Positions 6,179 to 8,993 of a DNA stretch of 8,993 nt are shown piece by piece; the stretch's first letter is position 1; every line of letters starts with the position of its first letter. The DNA is from an uncultured Ruminococcus sp. Lineage in GTDB: Bacteria; Bacillota; Clostridia; Oscillospirales; CAG-272. Made by a program: the position numbers and the translations under genes. Location: contig CACZSC010000025.1 of NCBI GenBank assembly GCA_902783755.1, positions 1 through 8,993 on the forward strand, in the 5' to 3' direction. The notes beneath the pieces are model-generated. The model was given only the letters and a program-made list of their open reading frames with translations. It had not been told where the DNA came from and did no database searches.

Positions 6179-7849
6179 CTACCCTCTGAATTCGTTTATG
6201 ATGGCGCCTTTGTCTGCCGGACCCACCTGGGCGGCGTATCTGGCAAGGGCTCCTTTTATATCTGTCTTTATCTTCAGCACGGTCTCCGCTTTTCTCTTTT
6301 CCAGTTCTTCGCCGGAGACTTTCAGTTCTATCCTGTACGATGGGATATCTATCGATATGATATCCCCCTCATGAACGTAGGCGATGGGTCCGCCGCGGAC
6401 GGCTTCGGGGCAGATGTGACCGATGGCAGCGCCTCTCGTGGCACCTGAGAACCGTCCGTCTGTTATGAGGGCAACGTCTTTGTCTAGACCGATGCCGGCT
6501 ATGGCTGATGTCGGGGAGAGCATCTCCCTCATCCCGGGCCCGCCTGCGGGGCCTTCGTACCGGATGACCACCACGTCGCCCTTTTCGATCTTTCCGGCGT
6601 AGATGGCTGCTATGGCCTCTTCCTCGCTGTCAAAGACTCTTGCAGGGCCTTCATGAACCAGCATTTCCGGAGCGACCGCAGATCTCTTTACGACACATCC
6701 TCCGGGAGCAAGATTGCCCTTGAGCACCGCGATGCCTCCCGTTTTGCTGAAGGCGTTATCCGCGGGACGGATGACATCCGGATCGAGATTCTTCGCATTC
6801 CTTATGTTTTCGGCGAGGGTTTGCCCGGTACAGGTCATGACCGAGGTGTCGATTACGCCGAGGCCCTCGAGCTCTTTCAGCACCGCATAGACACCGCCCG
6901 CCTCGTCCAGGTCCTCCATATATGTGGGGCCTGCCGGTGCCAGGTGGCAGATGTTCGGCGTGTGTTCCGATATCTCATTGACCGATTCCAGATCAAAGCT
7001 TATTCCGCATTCGTTCGCAATGGCCGGAAGATGCAGCATGCTGTTGGTGGAGCAGCCGAGGGCCATGTCAGCCGTGACGGCGTTCCTTATTGCCGCCTCC
7101 GTGATGATGTCCCTGGGCTTTATGTTCTTTCTTACGAGCTCCATTATCTGCATGCCGGCGTGTTTGGCAAGCTCTATCCTCTTTGAGTAGACCGCTGGGA
7201 TCGTTCCGTTCCCGCGCAGGGCCATTCCCAGTACTTCGGTCAGACAGTTCATGGAATTGGCGGTGTACATGCCGGAGCATGAGCCGCAGGTGGGACATGT
7301 CTTCTCTTCGCACAGTTTCAGTCTTGCGTCATCGATCTTTCCTGCCGAATATGCGCCTACTGCCTCGAACATGCTTGAAAGGCTGGTCTTTTTTCCGTCG
7401 ACCCTGCCGGCCAGCATTGGTCCTCCGCTTACGAATATGGTGGGGATGTTCACGCGGCACGCGGCCATGAGAAGGCCGGGAACGTTCTTGTCGCAGTTGG
7501 GGATCATGACAAGGCCGTCAAAGCCGTGGGCCAGCGCCATAGACTCTGTGGAGTCGGCTATTATATCCCGGGTAATGAGGGAATACTTCATCCCCGTGTG
7601 CCCCATGGCGATCCCGTCGCAGACAGCGATGGCGGGGAACACTATGGGGGTGCCGCCGGCCATGGCGACGCCAAGCTTTACCGCTTCACAGATCTTGTCA
7701 ATGTTCATGTGGCCCGGGACGATCTCGTTGTATGAGCTCACGATCCCTATAAGGGGACGGGACTGTTCCTCCTCCGTGAGTCCCAGGGCATGGTAGAGGC
7801 TTCTGTGCGGCGCGTTGTGGAAACCGTCAACGATCGTATCTTTTATCAT
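6179..7849 (-). CDS. ilvD: Dihydroxy-acid dehydratase (556 aa)
   Basis: Dehydrates 2,3-dihydroxy-3-methylbutanoate and its ethyl homologue to the 2-oxo acids that precede valine/leucine and isoleucine, in the cytoplasm. Full family length with signature stretches: CDKNVPG (119-125, iron-sulfur Cys119 and metal-site Asp120/Lys121), CPTCGSCSGMYTANSMNC (185-202, Cys191 as cluster ligand), VVVIRYEGPAGGPGM (426-440) and LITDGRFSGATRG (461-473, likely catalytic Ser468). The early site reads VPGHMN (44-49), as in the oxygen-labile [4Fe-4S] E. coli enzyme, not the PCN of [2Fe-2S] enzymes. The start is placed by homology (APHRSL at 13-18). No ordinary Shine-Dalgarno sequence lies just before it; a hairpin does. 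It follows ilvC by 55 bases. The phosphogluconate dehydratase Edd is a relative, but length and context favour IlvD. Confidence 0.97.
   Translation of the reverse strand: MIKDTIVDGFHNAPHRSLYHALGLTEEEQSRPLIGIVSSYNEIVPGHMNIDKICEAVKLGVAMAGGTPIVFPAIAVCDGIAMGHTGMKYSLITRDIIADSTESMALAHGFDGLVMIPNCDKNVPGLLMAACRVNIPTIFVSGGPMLAGRVDGKKTSLSSMFEAVGAYSAGKIDDARLKLCEEKTCPTCGSCSGMYTANSMNCLTEVLGMALRGNGTIPAVYSKRIELAKHAGMQIMELVRKNIKPRDIITEAAIRNAVTADMALGCSTNSMLHLPAIANECGISFDLESVNEISEHTPNICHLAPAGPTYMEDLDEAGGVYAVLKELEGLGVIDTSVMTCTGQTLAENIRNAKNLDPDVIRPADNAFSKTGGIAVLKGNLAPGGCVVKRSAVAPEMLVHEGPARVFDSEEEAIAAIYAGKIEKGDVVVIRYEGPAGGPGMREMLSPTSAIAGIGLDKDVALITDGRFSGATRGAAIGHICPEAVRGGPIAYVHEGDIISIDIPSYRIELKVSGEELEKRKAETVLKIKTDIKGALARYAAQVGPADKGAIINEFRG
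6182..6186 (-). promoter_or_regulatory. Ribosome binding site for the DUF815 ATPase gene
   Basis: On the minus strand GAGGG lies 7 nt before the ATG and overlaps the last ilvD codons (coding FRG). Ribosomes finishing ilvD would pass directly over it. Confidence 0.7.
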
Positions 7850-7861
7850 GGTGATTGAAGT

Positions 7862-7889
7862 ATGGGGAAAACCGCGCGGTTTCCCCCAT
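7862..7889 (-). promoter_or_regulatory. Hairpin in the ilvC-ilvD gap, just before the ilvD start
   Basis: A 28-base near-perfect palindrome has arms ATGGGGGAAACC / GGTTTTCCCCAT (minus strand) around GCGC. In minus-strand RNA every arm base pairs, with one G-U; in plus-strand RNA the same position is an A-C mismatch, so the structure suits the ilv transcript. No T-run follows, so it is not a standard terminator. It ends 12 nt before the ilvD ATG. A Shine-Dalgarno-like AAAGGA (7891-7896) sits just upstream of its base. Possible roles are start-site presentation, mRNA processing or stability, or partial attenuation. Confidence 0.7.
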
Positions 7890-7904
7890 TTCCTTTCGAT
7901 GTTA

Positions 7905-8921
7905 TCAGTTGTTGATGAGCTTGTCCTCGTCGCTCCAGCTGTACAGCTTGCGGACTTCCTTGCCCACTGTCTCAGCGGGATGCTCGCTCGCGAGCTTCCT
8001 CATTGCGTTGAAGTGGACCTGCTTGCCGGCGTCAGACATCTCAAGCAGGAATTCCTTCGCGAAGGAACCGTCCTGGATGTTCTTCAGGATCTGCTTCATG
8101 GTCTTTCTGGTCTCTTCGGTGATGATCTTCGGACCGGTGACATAGTCACCGTATTCGGCTGTGTTGGAGATGGAGTATCTCATGCCTTCGAACCCGCTCT
8201 GGTAGATCAGGTCGACGATGAGCTTCATCTCATGGATGCACTCGAAGTACGCGTTCCTTGCGTCGTATCCGGCTTCCACAAGTGTTTCGAAACCTGCCTG
8301 CATCAGAGCGCATACGCCTCCGCAAAGGACTGCCTGTTCACCGAAGAGGTCTGTCTCGGTCTCTGTCCTGAACGTGGTCTCGAGAACGCCAGCGCGGGCG
8401 CCGCCGATGCCGAGGGCATAGGCCAGAGCGATATCAAGAGCGTCTCCGGTGGCATCCTGCTCGACTGCCACGAGGCAGGGAACTCCCTTGCCCGCCTGGT
8501 ACTCGCTCCTAACGGTATGGCCGGGTCCCTTGGGAGCTATCATTATGACGTTCACGTTTTTCGGGGGTTTGATGCATCCGAAATGGATATTGAATCCGTG
8601 GGCAAAGGCAAGCGTCTTGCCCTCGGTGAGGTTAGGTTCGATGGATTCCTTGTAAAGGGCTGCCTGTTTCTCATCGTTGATGAGTATCATGATGATGTCG
8701 GCTGCCTTTGCGGCCTCGGCGCTCGTCATGACCTTCAGTCCGGCAGCTTCGGCCTTGGCCCAGCTTTTGCTCCCGTTGTAGAGACCTACGATGACGTTCA
8801 CGCCGGAGTCTCTCAGATTGAGGGCGTGTGCGTGTCCCTGGGAACCGTAGCCGATGATGGCAACGGTCTTTCCGTTCAGCTTTGCAAGATCACAGTCCTG
8901 CTGGTAGTAGATGTTCTGCAT
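7905..8921 (-). CDS. ilvC: Ketol-acid reductoisomerase, class I (338 aa)
   Basis: Converts acetolactate and acetohydroxybutyrate to the dihydroxy acids used by IlvD, by a Mg-dependent alkyl shift and NAD(P)H reduction in the cytoplasm. The Rossmann domain carries GYGSQGHA (24-31) and the cofactor loop LYNGSKSW (47-54). The two serines in that loop, with no acidic residue, point to NADPH. Then come AFAHGF (His108), APKGPGH (Lys131), and the all-alpha knotted domain with metal ligands in DLFGEQ (Asp191, Glu195) and ECIHE (Glu227, Glu231), plus SISNTAEYG (250-258). Length is normal for the short class I enzyme. It starts 15 bases after ilvN behind a strong GGAGG, and leads into ilvD. No part is missing. 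Confidence 0.98.
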   Translation of the reverse strand: MQNIYYQQDCDLAKLNGKTVAIIGYGSQGHAHALNLRDSGVNVIVGLYNGSKSWAKAEAAGLKVMTSAEAAKAADIIMILINDEKQAALYKESIEPNLTEGKTLAFAHGFNIHFGCIKPPKNVNVIMIAPKGPGHTVRSEYQAGKGVPCLVAVEQDATGDALDIALAYALGIGGARAGVLETTFRTETETDLFGEQAVLCGGVCALMQAGFETLVEAGYDARNAYFECIHEMKLIVDLIYQSGFEGMRYSISNTAEYGDYVTGPKIITEETRKTMKQILKNIQDGSFAKEFLLEMSDAGKQVHFNAMRKLASEHPAETVGKEVRKLYSWSDEDKLINN

Positions 8922-8927
8922 GGTTTG

Positions 8928-8932
8928 CCTCC
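8928..8932 (-). promoter_or_regulatory. Strong ribosome binding site for ilvC
   Basis: GGAGG on the minus strand with 6-nt spacing to the ilvC ATG, lying within the 15-base ilvN-ilvC gap. It is the strongest Shine-Dalgarno site in the window and contrasts with the absence of one at ilvD. Confidence 0.8.
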
Positions 8933-8936
8933 GTTA

Positions 8937-8993
8937 TCACATTAGGACCGTTGAGCCGCGCTCAAGGGCGACGGCGCCGGTTCTGCATATTTC
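8937..8993 (-). CDS. ilvN: Acetolactate synthase small subunit, C-terminal end (partial)
   Basis: The minus-strand frame reads EICRTGAVALERGSTVLM and then TGA at 8939-8937. An (E)xxRTGxxAL(x)RG tail is typical of the C terminus of the regulatory subunit IlvN/IlvH, which stimulates the catalytic subunit and mediates valine feedback inhibition. Its place 15 bases before ilvC is the classic ilvBNC order. Only 18 codons are in the window, so the call rests on this tail and on context. Confidence 0.75.
   Translation of the reverse strand, partial: EICRTGAVALERGSTVLM

Noticed and set aside
7827..7889. 20-codon minus-strand frame starting in the hairpin and overlapping the ilvD start, a possible leader peptide
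   Set aside because: AAAGGA is only one base from its ATG, too close for good initiation. The peptide has no Leu, Ile or Val, so it does not fit a branched-chain attenuation leader.
7862..7889. Hairpin as an intrinsic terminator between ilvC and ilvD
   Set aside because: The minus-strand sequence after the stem is ATACTTCAATCACC, with no T-run, so standard termination is unlikely.
7815..8945. Long plus-strand open frame (376 codons) opposite ilvC
   Set aside because: It is a mirror of ilvC, whose protein matches the family along its full length. The frame's product has no recognisable domain and no proper ribosome site.

Overview
The window comes from a bacterium, probably an anaerobe of the Bacillota (Clostridia-like). 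The clues are S-layer homology (SLH) domains of the type common on Gram-positive anaerobes, Shine-Dalgarno sites of the AAAGGA/GGAGG kind, a DUF815-type AAA+ ATPase, and a dihydroxy-acid dehydratase of the oxygen-sensitive [4Fe-4S] type. The phylum is an inference, not a proof. No RNA gene, CRISPR array, insertion sequence or phage gene is visible.

Plus-strand block (1-4927). The window opens in the last 43 codons of one SLH protein. Two complete secreted paralogues of 474 and 509 residues follow. Each has a signal peptide, a domain resembling family 9 carbohydrate-binding modules, and three C-terminal SLH repeats that would hold it on the cell wall. The three genes form a tandem array with near-identical SLH ends and strongly diverged ligand domains. 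The last array gene overlaps by one base (TAATG) a gene for a TIM-barrel sugar isomerase/epimerase-like enzyme. Five bases further lies a gene for a cytoplasmic acidic protein of unknown function, built from two similar halves that each begin with a G-T-W/Y motif. The spacing suggests one transcript for surface ligand binders plus two cytoplasmic proteins.

Junction (4928-4995). The two blocks converge on a shared hairpin terminator that is better formed for the minus strand.

Minus-strand block (8993-4996). This is a branched-chain amino acid operon, read right to left: the end of ilvN (acetolactate synthase small subunit), ilvC (ketol-acid reductoisomerase), ilvD (dihydroxy-acid dehydratase), then a DUF815 AAA+ ATPase only 4 bases after ilvD. 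IlvN, IlvC and IlvD cover successive steps of isoleucine/valine synthesis; the ATPase has no obvious role there. The ilvC-ilvD gap holds a strong 28-nt hairpin between a Shine-Dalgarno-like AAAGGA and the ilvD start. It is the most interesting possible regulatory element in this half.

No clearly new defence or mobile system is seen. The best leads are the SLH/CBM9-like array with its attached enzyme and unknown protein, the structured ilvD start, and the ATPase tied to the ilv operon.
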